64,000 bases of DNA from Georgenia ruanii. Its GTDB lineage: Bacteria > Actinomycetota > Actinomycetes > Actinomycetales > Actinomycetaceae. The translations under genes and the position numbers were made by a program. Each line of letters opens with the position of its first letter. Positions within the stretch are counted from its first letter, which is position 1. Of this stretch, positions 48,397-58,961 are shown piece by piece. The stretch lies in assembly GCF_009193175.1 (NCBI RefSeq), contig NZ_VUKE01000001.1, positions 91,089 through 155,088 on the forward strand. Reading direction: 5' to 3'. Under the pieces are notes generated by a model. The model saw only the letters and a program-made list of their open reading frames with translations. It was not told where the DNA came from and made no database searches.

Positions 48397-48554
48397 CCGC
48401 GCAGCATATTGCCCGCCGGGGACGGCGCCGGGCAGGAATCCCCAGGCGGCGCTGCGGGCCGGCCGGGCCGACGCCGCGACCAGGGCCAGCGGCGCGGCCG
48501 GTCGGGCGCTACGGTGCGCGTCATGGACCGCTCCTGAACTTCATCACCCTGGCG

Positions 48555-48953
48555 GTGCCGGACCCCTCGGCCTCCGGCCGGTTCTATGCGGACGGCCTGG
48601 GCTGGGAGCCGGTCTTCGAGGCCGAGGGCGAGGTGGTGTTCTTCCTCATGGCGCCGACGCTCGTGCTCTCGCTGTGGCGGGCTGACGACTTCGAGGCGGA
48701 GGTCGGGGCGCTGCACCGCGGGCCGGGGACGGCACCGATCGCGCTCGCGCACAACGTGCCCACCCCTGGTGAGGTGGACGCGGTCCTCGCCGAGGCCGTG
48801 GCGGCCGGCGGCACCGTCATCGGCGGCGCCCAGGACCGCGACTGGGGCGGGCGGTCCGGCTACTTCGCCGACCCCGACGGGTACCGCTGGGAGGTGGCCT
48901 ACAACCCCGGCCCCATCGGGGAGCAGCTCATGCGGGCGGCCGGCCTGGTCTGA
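48555..48953 (+). CDS. VOC family protein with a probable 5' frameshift
   Basis: A glyoxalase/bleomycin-resistance fold protein of 132 residues as read from GTG 48555: SGRFYADGLGWEPVFEAEGEVVFF opens the first half-domain and SGYFADPDGYRWEVAYNPG the second. Homologues begin about 11 residues earlier with MDRxLNFITLAVPD. The DNA shows exactly that: an ATG-GAC-CGC at 48523 with TACGGT 7 bases upstream, then LNFITLAVPD in another frame, with a stop codon in the ATG frame. One missing base restores the ancestral reading. It may be a recent frameshift, a sequencing error, or a real shorter protein. The enzymatic role is unknown. Confidence 0.7.
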   Translation: MPDPSASGRFYADGLGWEPVFEAEGEVVFFLMAPTLVLSLWRADDFEAEVGALHRGPGTAPIALAHNVPTPGEVDAVLAEAVAAGGTVIGGAQDRDWGGRSGYFADPDGYRWEVAYNPGPIGEQLMRAAGLV

Positions 48954-48971
48954 GCGCTCGCAGCGGAACGG

Positions 48972-49946
48972 CTAGGCCGTGGTGAACAGCTCGGCCAGCG
49001 CGGCGTCGGCCCTTGCCTGCTCCGAACGGTCGTAGGTGGACGTCGTCGCCATGATCTCGTCGACGCCCTGGCGGACGAGCCGCCCCAGGCGCTGGGCCAC
49101 CTGGTCCGCGGTGCCGTAGACGGCCTGGGCCAGGAACCGCTCGACGCCGGCGCGCTGCTTGGGCGTGCGTGGCCGGTCCCGCACGGCATCGACGTCCTCG
49201 AGGGGCGGGAAGGCGCCGGTGGCCCGCGACGCGGCCATCGCCCACGCCTCCGGCAGCAGCAGGTCGCGGGCCCGCTCCTCGGTCTCGGCGATCATCACGG
49301 TGACGCTGGCGATCACATAGGGCTGCCCCCCGGCGCCGAGGACGGCCCGGCGGTAGGCGGCCAGCGGCTCGACGAGATCGGGCAGCGCGCCGCCGACCGC
49401 CACCGGCAGTCCAGCCCGCGTGGCGAGGGCGAGGCCGCGGCGGCCCGCGAGGAGGAACAGCGGCGGCGGCTCGGCGAGCCGTGGCATGGCCGTGATCGGT
49501 CCGCGGCCCGCGAGGAACGCGCGGACCGTCTCGACGTCGGCGAGGAACCGATCGGGGCCCGCGTCCGTCGCCCGCAGCGCCTGGCGCACCGGGGCGCTGA
49601 ACCCGAGCGAGCGGCCCAGCCCCAGGTCCACCCGCCCGGGATGGAGGCTCTCGAGCACCGCGAACTGCTCGGCGACGACGAGCGGGGCGTGGTTGGGCAG
49701 CATCACCCCGCCGGAGCCGACGCGGATGCGGGAGGTGCGTGCCGCGACCGCCGCGGCGAGGACGGCCGGGCTGCCGCTGGCGATGCCGGGCACGCCGTGG
49801 TGCTCGGCGACCCAGAACCGGTGATAGCCGAGCTCCTCGGCGTGCCGCGCCCGCTCGATCGTCGACGCCAGGGCGCGCGCGTCCGGCTCGCCCGCACGCG
49901 TGCGCGAACGGTCCAGCAGGGACAGGGGCAGGTCGAGCGCGGCCAT
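48972..49946 (-). CDS. LLM class flavin-dependent oxidoreductase
   Basis: A luciferase-like monooxygenase family protein of 324 residues in the MsnO8-like subgroup, starting MAALDLPLSLLDRSRT. The barrel motifs ELGYHRFWVAEHHGVPGIAS, GSGGVMLPNHAPLVVAEQFA and RVDLGLGRSLGF are all present. It would use FMN or F420; which cannot be told from sequence. The ATG at 49946 is preferred; an in-frame TTG four codons upstream is an alternative. It is convergent with the VOC gene and separated from ndk upstream by a strong hairpin. Confidence 0.9.
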   Translation of the reverse strand: MAALDLPLSLLDRSRTRAGEPDARALASTIERARHAEELGYHRFWVAEHHGVPGIASGSPAVLAAAVAARTSRIRVGSGGVMLPNHAPLVVAEQFAVLESLHPGRVDLGLGRSLGFSAPVRQALRATDAGPDRFLADVETVRAFLAGRGPITAMPRLAEPPPLFLLAGRRGLALATRAGLPVAVGGALPDLVEPLAAYRRAVLGAGGQPYVIASVTVMIAETEERARDLLLPEAWAMAASRATGAFPPLEDVDAVRDRPRTPKQRAGVERFLAQAVYGTADQVAQRLGRLVRQGVDEIMATTSTYDRSEQARADAALAELFTTA

Positions 49947-50050
49947 CGCCCATGGCAACTGCCGGGCGGCACCCGATATTTCGGCTGGTGCTCGCTCGCT
50001 GATCCGTCGCGGCGAACGCGCTGCCGCGGAGGTTGGGGTGAGGGGGCCCT

Positions 50051-50096
50051 CTAGCCGAAGACCCCCTACGGCATATCCGTACGGGGTCTTCGGCTA
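50051..50096 (-). terminator. 46-bp hairpin downstream of ndk
   Basis: The outer arms ctagccgaagacccc and ggggtcttcggctag are perfect over 15 bases; after one c-c mismatch the stem continues with tacgg/ccgta around a catat loop. It is the longest stem seen in the window and lies about 48 bases past the ndk stop. There is no T-run. Its relatively AT-rich core stands out from the surroundings. Confidence 0.7.
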
Positions 50097-50143
50097 GGCG
50101 ACTGGTCGTCCGGGGTGGGGGCCCTGAGCGACTCGCGAGGGGC

Positions 50144-50575
50144 TCAGAGAGCCGGGAACCACAGGCCGATCTCGCGGGCGGCCGACTCCGGGGAGTCCGA
50201 GCCGTGCACGAGGTTCTGGACGACGGCGGTGCCCCAGTCACGGCCGAGGTCGCCCCGGATCGTGCCGGGGGCCGCCGCGGTGGGGTCGGTGGTCCCGGCC
50301 AGGGACCGGAAGCCCTCGATGACCCGCTGCCCCTCGACGACCGCGGCGACGATCGGGCCGGACAGCATGAACTCGACGAGCGGCTCGAAGAACGGCTTGC
50401 CCTGGTGCTCGGCGTAGTGCCGGGCGAGGAGGTCGCGGTCGGCGGTGCGGAGCTCCAGCGCGACGATGCGGTAGCCCTTGGCCTCGACGCGGCGCAGCAC
50501 CTCACCGGTGAGCTGGCGCGTGACGCCGTCGGGCTTGACGAGGACGAGCGTGCGTTCGGTCTCAGAAGTGGTCAC
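50144..50575 (-). CDS. ndk: Nucleoside diphosphate kinase
   Basis: Interconverts nucleoside di- and triphosphates through a phosphohistidine. The 143-residue protein has [11 protein letters not shown] at the N-terminus and the active-site His in [13 protein letters not shown]. The GTG at 50575 is chosen because TAGTGT lies 8 bases upstream and because the protein then starts close to the family norm; an upstream in-frame GTG at 50587 is less likely. It follows the DUF4233 gene, as usual in actinobacteria. Confidence 0.95.
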   Translation of the reverse strand: MTTSETERTLVLVKPDGVTRQLTGEVLRRVEAKGYRIVALELRTADRDLLARHYAEHQGKPFFEPLVEFMLSGPIVAAVVEGQRVIEGFRSLAGTTDPTAAAPGTIRGDLGRDWGTAVVQNLVHGSDSPESAAREIGLWFPAL

Positions 50576-50635
50576 GTCCCGGCACACTACCGGCCGCGAT
50601 CGACCGATACCCAGGGCGGCCGGCCGTCCGCCCCG

Positions 50636-51061
50636 TCAGGAGTGCGTGCGGTGGTACTCCAGCTCCGCGGCGTAGCGCTCCTGGCGCTCGACGTCGATGC
50701 GGCCCCCCACGCGCAGGGCGACGACCCAGATGATCGCGAAGATCGCGCCGACGACGAACATCATCGGCAGCGCGAGACCGGACAGCAGGAGCAGCGCCTG
50801 GATCACGGACCCGAGGACGTAGCCCAGCTTGTGCCGGAGCAGGCCGGCGCAGATCGCGCACGCCACCATCGCCGCCCCGCCGACGGCCCACACCACGCCC
50901 GGCTCCGCCAGGCGCAGCCCGAAGGCGACGAGCGAGGCGAACAGCACGATGCACACCTCGCTGACCAAGACCGACATGGCGAGGGTTCTGCGGGCGGAGC
51001 CGGGCGGGCGGGGCGCTCCGGGGGCGGGGCTCGCCGGCGCGGCGGACGTCTGGCTGCTCAC
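50636..51061 (-). CDS. DUF4233 domain-containing membrane protein
   Basis: A 141-residue membrane protein with four hydrophobic segments after a Pro/Ala-rich cytoplasmic N-terminus; the family is recognised by RRTLAMSVLVSEVCIVLFASLVAFGL, ICAGLLRHKLGYVLGSVIQ and the terminal ERYAAELEYHRTH. Function unknown. In many actinobacteria this gene lies directly between folC and ndk; here a dha operon separates it from folC. TAACCT lies 6 bases upstream of the GTG start, so it is probably leaderless and not co-transcribed with the dha genes. Confidence 0.92.
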   Translation of the reverse strand: MSSQTSAAPASPAPGAPRPPGSARRTLAMSVLVSEVCIVLFASLVAFGLRLAEPGVVWAVGGAAMVACAICAGLLRHKLGYVLGSVIQALLLLSGLALPMMFVVGAIFAIIWVVALRVGGRIDVERQERYAAELEYHRTHS

Positions 51062-51153
51062 CGTGCCAGGTTACCTATCCGGCGCCGGCTCCCACGTCCC
51101 GGGCCACGGCCGTCGCGCAGACCGAGACGCCTGGTGCCCGGTGAGGGTGCGGG

Positions 51154-51918
51154 CTATTCCTCGCCGAAGCCGTCGGCGACCGCCTGGGCGACGGCGGCCA
51201 TCGCCTCGTCGGCCTGGGCGCCGCGGGCGCGCACGTGCATCTCGTCACCCTTCTCCAGGCCGAGGCCCATGAGGGCCAGCACGCTCGCCGCGTCGACCTC
51301 GTTCACGGTCACCTCGGCGTCGTAGCCGGCCACCAGCCGGGCCAGCAGCGCCGCGGGGCGGGCGTGCAGCCCGACCTTGTTGTGCAGCGTGAACGTCTTG
51401 GCCAGCTCCCCGGCCCCGGGCGCCGGCGCCGCCGCCGGCACGCCGGCGGGCACGCCGTCGGCCCCGGCCGGCGCCGCCGCGCCGGGGCCCTCCGGGGCGG
51501 CGGCGAAGCTGCGGGCGGCCTCGGCCACCGCCGCGGCCACCGCGGCCGGCGCGGCGCCCGACTGGGCGGCCACCGCACCGGCGACCGCGCCCTCCACCAG
51601 GGGCCCGTCGGCCAGGACGACCCGCTCGCGCGCGTCCTCGTCGAGGAACTCCAGGACCGACTCGGCGGTCATGGTGGCCGAGCCGAGGTCGGTGAGCACC
51701 ACGACCCCGCTGACGCCGGGCTCGCCGAGCAGCCCGGTCACGGCGGACTCGACCTTGTCGAAGCTCGTGCCGACCCGGTCGTCGTCGGTCCCGCCGGCCG
51801 GGCGCAGGCGGACGTCGGGGGCCATCTGGGCGGCGACCTCGACGACCCCCTCGGCCAGCCGGACCGAGTGCGAGACGACGACCAGGCCCGGGCGGCCGGT
51901 GTCGTCCCCGGCCGTCAC
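51154..51918 (-). CDS. dhaM: DhaM phosphotransferase subunit fused to HPr
   Basis: Supplies phosphoryl groups to the DhaL-bound nucleotide in PEP-dependent dihydroxyacetone kinase. The N-terminal PTS IIA-mannose-like domain (about residues 1-135) carries the active His17 in VVVSHSVRLAEG. An Ala/Pro/Gly-rich linker follows, then an HPr domain with its active His in LHNKVGLHARPAALLARL. The total is 254 residues. Such DhaM-HPr fusions are known and let one protein receive phosphate from enzyme I. The GTG start overlaps the dhaL stop (GTGA). Confidence 0.93.
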   Translation of the reverse strand: MTAGDDTGRPGLVVVSHSVRLAEGVVEVAAQMAPDVRLRPAGGTDDDRVGTSFDKVESAVTGLLGEPGVSGVVVLTDLGSATMTAESVLEFLDEDARERVVLADGPLVEGAVAGAVAAQSGAAPAAVAAAVAEAARSFAAAPEGPGAAAPAGADGVPAGVPAAAPAPGAGELAKTFTLHNKVGLHARPAALLARLVAGYDAEVTVNEVDAASVLALMGLGLEKGDEMHVRARGAQADEAMAAVAQAVADGFGEE

Positions 51919-52553
51919 AGCGACTCCGCGGCCTCGGCGGCCGCGGCGAGGAGCAGCGAGGACGACTCCGCGCCCGGGTCGCGGTGCCCGGCCGACCGCT
52001 CGCCGAGGTAGCTCGCCCGGCCCTTGCGGGCGACCATCGGGATGGTCGCGTCCGACCCGGCGGCGGCGGCGTCGGCGGCCGCGCGCAGCGCCTCGGCCGG
52101 GCCCTGCCCGTCCTCGGCCGCGCGGCGGGCGGCCTCGGCGGCCGGCCCCCAGGCGTCGACCATGGTCTTCTCCCCCGCCTCGGCCTTGCCGCGGGCCCGG
52201 ATGCCCTCCAGGCCGGCCTCGAGCATGCTCGCCACCCCCGCGGCGTCGAGCTCGCCGTCGACCGCCTTGGCCCCGCGCAGGAACGCGGTGCCGTACAGCG
52301 GGCCGGCCGCGCCGCCCACCGTGGACATCAGCGTGGTGGCCACGGTCTTGAGGACGTCGCCGACGGTGTCCGGGCGCAGCGTGGCGAGCTTGGCGGTCAC
52401 GGCGGTGAAGCCGCGGTCCATGTTCTCGCCGTGGTCGCCGTCACCGATGGCCCGGTCGAGCTCGATCAGGTCGATCCGGTGGTCGGAGACCGTCTTGGCG
52501 GCCCGGGCGACCCAGTCCAGCGCCCAGTCGGTCCCCAGGGTGGCAGCGCTCAT
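51915..52553 (-). CDS. dhaL: Dihydroxyacetone kinase ADP-binding subunit DhaL
   Basis: Binds ADP as a permanent cofactor and phosphorylates dihydroxyacetone held by DhaK. The 212-residue helical protein contains the Mg-ADP-binding AIGDGDHGENM, the LMSTVGGAAGPLYGTAFLRG loop and the C-terminal KGRASYLGERSAGHRDPGA segment, all diagnostic. GAGGAGGA lies just upstream of the ATG. It is the middle gene of dhaK-dhaL-dhaM, 99 bases after dhaK, and its stop overlaps dhaM. Confidence 0.95.
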   Translation of the reverse strand: MSAATLGTDWALDWVARAAKTVSDHRIDLIELDRAIGDGDHGENMDRGFTAVTAKLATLRPDTVGDVLKTVATTLMSTVGGAAGPLYGTAFLRGAKAVDGELDAAGVASMLEAGLEGIRARGKAEAGEKTMVDAWGPAAEAARRAAEDGQGPAEALRAAADAAAAGSDATIPMVARKGRASYLGERSAGHRDPGAESSSLLLAAAAEAAESL

Positions 52554-52652
52554 GCATCCTCCTCGATTCTCGTGCCCGTGCGGGCGCTCACAGCGTGCGC
52601 CGCCCCGGCGCGGCGGTCAAAGCCGGCGCCGGGGCGGCGGTCCGGTCCGCGG

Positions 52653-53654
<1,002 letters not shown>

Positions 53655-53680
53655 CGACGTGCTCCTTCGGTAGCCGGGAG

Positions 53681-53695
53681 GGTCCGATACGGACC
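53681..53695. promoter_or_regulatory. Palindrome upstream of dhaK, candidate operator
   Basis: GGTCCGATACGGACC has 6-base perfect arms around a 3-base centre and lies 27 bases before the dhaK GTG. A TAAGCC/GGATAA region on the minus strand just upstream may be the -10 element, in which case the palindrome covers the transcription start. The cognate regulator is not in the window. Confidence 0.45.
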
Positions 53696-53885
53696 ACGGG
53701 CTTATCCTCGCCCCTCCCGGCACCACCCGACCAGCAATTGGCCGTCCGTGCACGACGAGCGGACCGCGGTGAGCAGGCGTGCCCCGCCTCATGCGGCCCG
53801 GCGACGCCCGGCCGAGCGCCGAGGTGCGCGCGCCGCCCGCCGACCTCCAAGGTGCGCGCGCCGCCCGCCGCCCGCCGCCCGCCGA

Positions 53886-53933
53886 CGAGGTCGAGGCATT
53901 CTGGTCGCGCGCACAACCAGTACCTCGACCTCG
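53886..53933 (-). terminator. Large hairpin downstream of folC
   Basis: The 11-base arms cgaggtcgagg and cctcgacctcg are perfect complements, and an inner pair ctggt/accag adds stability. It lies about 70 bases past the folC stop on the minus strand and before the dha operon, so it may end folC transcription. Confidence 0.55.
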
Positions 53934-54005
53934 CGGCGGATCTCCGGCGGCCAGCCCGCGCCGCCCGCCAGAGTGGCAGGCCGGCTGCGGCCGGAGGCCG
54001 CGGCG

Positions 54006-55682
54006 TCAGGCGGAGGTCTTGCCCATCAGCGCCCGCGCCTCGGCCGCCAGCAGCACCGAGCCGGCCACGAGCACCCCGGTGGTGGTCACGACCTCCTCGG
54101 GGTCCCGCTCGGCCAGGGTCGCCGCCTTGTCGATGGCGTCGTCGAGCCGCTCGGCGACGTGGACCCGGTCCTCGCCGAAGACGTCGACGGCGATCTCCGC
54201 CAGCTCCTCGACGTCCATCGCCCGGTCGGTGGTGGCGTGGGTGACGACCACCTCGCTGAGCAGCGGCTCGAGACCGGCCAAGACGCCCTCGGCGTCCTTG
54301 TCCGCCATCACTCCCACGACCCCGACCAGGTGGGAGAAGGCGAAGGCCTCCTCCACCGCCGCGCGCAGGGCCTCGATGCCGGCCGGGTTGTGCGCGGCGT
54401 CGACCAGCACGGTGGGGCTGCGCCGGACCAGCTCGAGCCGGCCCGGGGAGTCGACGTTGGCGAAGCCCTGCTCGACCACGCCGCCGTCGAGGGCGCCGCC
54501 GCCGAAGAACGCCTCCACCGCCGCGAGCGCGAGCACGGCGTTGTGCGCCTGGTGCTCGCCGTGCAGCGGGAGGAAGACGTCCTGGTACACCCCGGCCGGG
54601 GTGCGCAGGGTGAGCAGCTGCCCGCCCACGCCCAGCTGCCGGTCCAGCACCTCCAGCTCCTGCCCGTCGCGCAGCAGCCGCGCGCCGTGCTGGGCCGCGG
54701 CGGACATGATGACGGCGTCGACCTCCTCGGCCTGGTCCGCCGAGATCACCGTTGAGCGGTCGGTGATGATGCCGACCTTCTCCCCGGCGATCTCCTCCAG
54801 GGTGTGCCCGAGCCAGCGCTCGTGGTCGCGGTCGATGCGGGTGAGCACCTCCACCGTGCCGTCGGCGACGTTGGTCGCGTCCCAGCGCCCGCCCATGCCG
54901 ACCTCGACGACGGCGACGTCCACCGGGGCGTCCGCGAACGCGGCATACGCCATGACGGTGAACACCTCGAAGAAGCTCAGCCGCGGCCCGCCCGCGGCCT
55001 GCGAGCGCGCGTCGACCATCTCGACGTAGGGCGCGACGTCCTCCCAGGTGGCGATGAACTGCTCGGGGCTGATGGGCTGGCCGTCGAGGGCGATGCGCTC
55101 ACGCACCGAGTGCAGGTGCGGGGAGGTGAACCGGCCCGTGCGCAGGCCCCGCTCGCGCAGCAGCCGCTCGACCATCCGCGCGGTGGAGGTCTTGCCGTTG
55201 GTGCCGGTCAGGTGGATGAGCGGGTAGGCCTTGTGCGGGTCGCCGAGCAGCTCGAGGACGTCGGCCACGCGCTGCAGGCTGGGCTGGACGTCGTGCTCGG
55301 GGGCGCGGCTGAGGATGGCCTGGTAGATCCGACGGACCGCCTCCTCCGCCTGGGCGTGCGCGACGGCGCCGGCCCGCTGCTCGGCCTCGCTGGGGCCGGC
55401 CTCCTCCTCGTGCAGGACCTCGTCGGCCACGTCCGGGTCGGGCCCGGCGAACAGCGGCGAGCTGAGCAGGGCCTTCAGGCCCGCCTCGTGCTCGTCCTCC
55501 GCCGGCTCCTCGCCGGGCGCGGCGGCGGGCGCGGCGGCGGCGTCATCGGGGGCGTCGGGGGCGTCGGCGGCCGCCATGAAGGCGGCGATCCGCTCGCGGG
55601 CCTCGCGCTCGGCCTCGGCCGGGTCGCGGGGGGACCGCTCGCCCTCGGGGGTGCGCTCGCCGTCGGGGGTGCGCTCGCTCAT
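54006..55682 (-). CDS. folC: Folylpolyglutamate synthase/dihydrofolate synthase with N-terminal extension
   Basis: Adds glutamates to folates and makes dihydrofolate from dihydropteroate. The catalytic part begins near residue 110 with the P-loop LTGTNGKTSTARM, followed by TGRFTSPHLHSVRERI, VVEVGMGGRWDATN and VLVDAAHNPAG. The first 100-110 residues are acidic and Ala/Pro-rich low complexity, giving 558 residues against about 430-480. The ATG overlaps the ileS stop (TGATG), so the two are translationally coupled. Confidence 0.95.
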   Translation of the reverse strand: MSERTPDGERTPEGERSPRDPAEAEREARERIAAFMAAADAPDAPDDAAAAPAAAPGEEPAEDEHEAGLKALLSSPLFAGPDPDVADEVLHEEEAGPSEAEQRAGAVAHAQAEEAVRRIYQAILSRAPEHDVQPSLQRVADVLELLGDPHKAYPLIHLTGTNGKTSTARMVERLLRERGLRTGRFTSPHLHSVRERIALDGQPISPEQFIATWEDVAPYVEMVDARSQAAGGPRLSFFEVFTVMAYAAFADAPVDVAVVEVGMGGRWDATNVADGTVEVLTRIDRDHERWLGHTLEEIAGEKVGIITDRSTVISADQAEEVDAVIMSAAAQHGARLLRDGQELEVLDRQLGVGGQLLTLRTPAGVYQDVFLPLHGEHQAHNAVLALAAVEAFFGGGALDGGVVEQGFANVDSPGRLELVRRSPTVLVDAAHNPAGIEALRAAVEEAFAFSHLVGVVGVMADKDAEGVLAGLEPLLSEVVVTHATTDRAMDVEELAEIAVDVFGEDRVHVAERLDDAIDKAATLAERDPEEVVTTTGVLVAGSVLLAAEARALMGKTSA

Positions 55683-58600
55683 CAGGCCTCCATCTTCCGG
55701 ACGCGGGCCTCGGGGGCCTCGACGTCGCCGGCGGTGACGGCGACCTCGAGGGCGAGGGTCTCGTGGGCGATCAGCTCCTCGTGGGCCTGGACCCACGCCA
55801 GCTTGTCCGCCGGGACGACGAGGTCCAGGTGGATCCGGTCGGCCACGTACAGGTCGGCGGCCTTGCGGGCGTCCTGGACCACGCGCACGACGTCGCGGGC
55901 GTAGCCCTCGGCGGCGAGCTCGTCGTCGACGGCGATGTCCAGCACCACGAACCCGCCGCCGGGCAGCACGGCGGCCACGTGGGCGTCACCCTCCCGGCTC
56001 TCCACCTCGGTGGTGAGGGTGAACTCCTCGGGCAGCAGCTCGATGCCGTCGGCGACGACGACGCCGTCGCCCTCGCGCTGCTCCCAGAAGCCCTCCCGGG
56101 CCGCCTTGATGGCCCGCTGCACGTCCTTGCCCAGCCGCGGCCCGGCGGCCCGGGCGTTGACGGTGAGCTTGGTGACGACGCCGAACTCCTCGGCGGCGCC
56201 GTCGGCCAGCGCCCGCGGGTCCACGTGCTTGACGTTGACCTCCGAGGCGATCAGGTCGGCGAACGGCTCGAGCGCGCCCGGGGTCTCGACGACGACGGTG
56301 AGGGTGCGCAGCGGCTGGCGCACCCGCCGGGAGTGCGCCTTGCGCAGGCCCAGGGTGGCCGAGACGACGTCGCGGACCTGGTCCATCGCGGCCACGAGCG
56401 CGTCGTCCGCAACCGTTTCCGGCAGCTCGGGCCAGTCGGTCAGGTGCACGCTGCGCCCGCCGGTCAGGCCGCGCCAGATCTCCTCGGTCACCAGCGGCGC
56501 GAGCGGCGCCATGACCCGGGTGAAGACCTCCAGCGCGGTGTAGAGGGTGTTGAACGCGCCGGAGTCCTCGGCCCAGAACCGGTCACGGGAGGTGCGCACG
56601 TACCAGTTGGTCAGCAGGTCGAGGTGGTCGCGCAGGGACTGCACCGCCCCGGGCACGTCGTAGGCCTCCAGCTGGGCCCGGACGGTGGCGGCCAGGTCGC
56701 GGGTGCGGGCCAGCAGGTATCGGTCCATGACGTGCAGGCCGGCTACCTCCTCGGCGTCGTCCAGCGCCACCGGGCGGGCGAGGTACCCCGTGCCGCCGTC
56801 GAGCGTGCCGGCGTAGAGGGCGAAGAAGTACCAGGCGTTCCACAGCGGCAGGAGCACCTGGCGGACGTTCTCCCGGATGCCCTCCTCGGTGACGATGAGG
56901 TTCCCGCCGCGCACCACCGGCGAGCCCATGAGGAACAGGCGCATGGCGTCGGACCCGTCGCGCTCGAAGACCTCGTTGACGTCGGGGTAGTTGCGCAGCG
57001 ACTTGCTCATCTTCCGGCCGTCGGAGCCGAGCACGATGCCGTGGGAGACGGCGGTGCGGAAGGCGGGCCGGTCGAACACGGCGGTGGCCAGCACGTGCAG
57101 GGTGTAGAACCACCCGCGGGTCTGCCCGATGTACTCCACGATGAAGTCGCCGGGGTTGTGGTGCTCGAACCAGTCGCGGTTCTCCATCGGGTAGTGCACC
57201 TGGGCGTAGGGCATCGACCCGGAGTCGAACCAGACGTCGAGGATGTCCTCGATGCGGCGCATCGTGGACTTCCCCGTCGGGTCGTCCGGGTTGGGCCGGG
57301 TCAGCTCGTCGATGTAGGGCCGGTGCAGGTTGGGCTCGCCGTCGGGGCCGAGCGGCAGGCGGCCGAAGTCGGCCTCGAGCTCGGCGAGGGAGCCGTACAC
57401 GTCGGTGCGCGGGTAGGCCGGGTCGTCGGAGACCCACACCGGGATGGGCGTGCCCCAGTAGCGGTTGCGGGAGATCGACCAGTCCCGGGCGCCGGCGAGC
57501 CAGTGGCCGAACTGCCCGTCCTTGATGTGCTCGGGCACCCAGGAGATGTCCTGGTTGAGCTCGACCATGCGGTCGCGGAACTCCGAGACCCGCACGAACC
57601 AGCTCGTCACCGCCTTGTAGATCAGCGGGGTGCGGCAGCGCCAGCAGTGCGGGTAGGAGTGGTCGTAGGTCTCCTGGCGCACCAGCACGGCGCGCTCGGC
57701 CTCGGGCCGGCGCCCCAGCGGGCCGGTGCCGCGCTTGAGGTCGGCGATGATCGCCTTGTTCGCCTCGAACACCTGCTGGCCGGCGTAGTCGGGCACCTCG
57801 GTGGTGAACCGGGCGGCGGCGTCGACCGGCACGACGGTGCCGATGCCGTGGGCCTGGCACACCGCCATGTCGTCCTCGCCGAAGGCCGGGGCCTGGTGGA
57901 CCAGGCCGGTGCCGTCCTCGGTGCTGACGTAGTCGGCGGCGACCACCTGCCAGGCGTTCGGGCCCGGCGCCTGGTCGTCCGGGCGGCCCATGAAGTAGTC
58001 GAAGATCGGCGCGTACCGCCGCCCGGCCAGCTCGGTGCCCGGGAAGGCGGCGACGACGTTCGGCTCCTCGCCCAGCTCGCGGGCGTAGGCGTGCAGGCGG
58101 GACCGGGCGAGGATGACCCGCTCCCCCGCCAGCGGCCCGTCCTGCGGGGCGACGGTGACGTACTCGATGTCCGGGCCGACGGCGACGGCCAGGTTGGAGG
58201 GCAGGGTCCACGGCGTCGTCGTCCAGATGAGGGCCAGCTCGCCGGTCTCCAGGCGCACGCCGACGGTGACCGAGGGGTCCTGGCGCATCTGGTAGACGTC
58301 GTCGTCCATGCGCAGCTCGTGGTTGGACAGCGGGGTCTGGTCGTGCCAGCAGTACGGCAGCACCCGGTAGCCCTCGTAGGCCAGGCCCTTGTCGTAGAGC
58401 TGCTTGAAGGCCCAGATCACCGACTCCATGAAGGTGGGGTCGAGGGTCTTGTAGTCGTGGTCGAAGTCGACCCAGCGGGCCTGGCGGGTGACGTAGTCGC
58501 GCCACTCCTGGGTGTAGCGCAGCACCGAGTCGCGGCAGGCCTTGTTGAAGGCCTCGATGCCCATCTCGTCGATCTGGGTCTTGTCGGTGATGCCGAGGAT

Positions 58601-58942
58601 CCGCTCGGCCTCCAGCTCGGCGGGCAGGCCGTGCGTGTCCCAGCCGAAGCGCCGCTCGACCCGGTGGCCGAGCTGGGTCTGGAAGCGGCCGACGACGTCC
58701 TTGACGTAGCCGGTGAGCAGGTGGCCGTAGTGCGGCAGGCCGTTGGCGAAGGGCGGGCCGTCGTAGAAGACGAACTCGTTCTCGCCGTTCTCGCCCGCGG
58801 TCCGGTTGTCGATCGAGGCCTGGAAGGTGCCGTCCTGCTTCCAGTACTCGAGCACCTCCTGCTCGAGCGCGGGGAAGCTCGGCGAGGCCTGCACCTCGCT
58901 GCCCGGGCGGTGGAGAGGGTAACGCTGCGGCTGGTCAGCCAA
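55682..58942 (-). CDS. ileS: Isoleucine--tRNA ligase
   Basis: Class I aminoacyl-tRNA synthetase of 1086 residues, the longer type common in actinobacteria. The HIGH-type motif is [15 protein letters not shown], followed by [13 protein letters not shown]; the KMSKS motif is [14 protein letters not shown] near residue 640. The CP1 editing domain lies between, and the tRNA-binding C-terminus follows. The TTG start has GAGGAG 5 bases upstream. A T-box leader precedes it, so expression should rise when tRNA-Ile is uncharged. folC overlaps its stop. Confidence 0.97.
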   Translation of the reverse strand: MADQPQRYPLHRPGSEVQASPSFPALEQEVLEYWKQDGTFQASIDNRTAGENGENEFVFYDGPPFANGLPHYGHLLTGYVKDVVGRFQTQLGHRVERRFGWDTHGLPAELEAERILGITDKTQIDEMGIEAFNKACRDSVLRYTQEWRDYVTRQARWVDFDHDYKTLDPTFMESVIWAFKQLYDKGLAYEGYRVLPYCWHDQTPLSNHELRMDDDVYQMRQDPSVTVGVRLETGELALIWTTTPWTLPSNLAVAVGPDIEYVTVAPQDGPLAGERVILARSRLHAYARELGEEPNVVAAFPGTELAGRRYAPIFDYFMGRPDDQAPGPNAWQVVAADYVSTEDGTGLVHQAPAFGEDDMAVCQAHGIGTVVPVDAAARFTTEVPDYAGQQVFEANKAIIADLKRGTGPLGRRPEAERAVLVRQETYDHSYPHCWRCRTPLIYKAVTSWFVRVSEFRDRMVELNQDISWVPEHIKDGQFGHWLAGARDWSISRNRYWGTPIPVWVSDDPAYPRTDVYGSLAELEADFGRLPLGPDGEPNLHRPYIDELTRPNPDDPTGKSTMRRIEDILDVWFDSGSMPYAQVHYPMENRDWFEHHNPGDFIVEYIGQTRGWFYTLHVLATAVFDRPAFRTAVSHGIVLGSDGRKMSKSLRNYPDVNEVFERDGSDAMRLFLMGSPVVRGGNLIVTEEGIRENVRQVLLPLWNAWYFFALYAGTLDGGTGYLARPVALDDAEEVAGLHVMDRYLLARTRDLAATVRAQLEAYDVPGAVQSLRDHLDLLTNWYVRTSRDRFWAEDSGAFNTLYTALEVFTRVMAPLAPLVTEEIWRGLTGGRSVHLTDWPELPETVADDALVAAMDQVRDVVSATLGLRKAHSRRVRQPLRTLTVVVETPGALEPFADLIASEVNVKHVDPRALADGAAEEFGVVTKLTVNARAAGPRLGKDVQRAIKAAREGFWEQREGDGVVVADGIELLPEEFTLTTEVESREGDAHVAAVLPGGGFVVLDIAVDDELAAEGYARDVVRVVQDARKAADLYVADRIHLDLVVPADKLAWVQAHEELIAHETLALEVAVTAGDVEAPEARVRKMEA

Positions 58943-58961
58943 TGCTGCTCCTCGGTCGGTG

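Larger units (their letters stand above)
53655..54005. other. Intergenic region between dhaK and folC (351 bp)
   Basis: No credible gene. It contains the dhaK promoter region with a palindrome at 53681-53695, a direct repeat of about 20 bases (ggtgcgcgcgccgcccgccg, two copies around 53823 and 53851, the second followed by extra cgcccgc units), and a large hairpin at 53886-53933 after folC. The remainder is GC-rich without recognisable structure. Confidence 0.5.

Noticed and set aside
44362..48537. Open plus-strand frame of about 1390 codons opposite smc
   Set aside because: It is a composition shadow of the long GC-rich smc coding sequence: Leu/Gly/Ala/Arg-only text with no domain, start signal or conserved neighbour.
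50051..50096. 46-bp hairpin as an insertion-sequence remnant
   Set aside because: No transposase fragment, target-site duplication or second copy is seen in the window.
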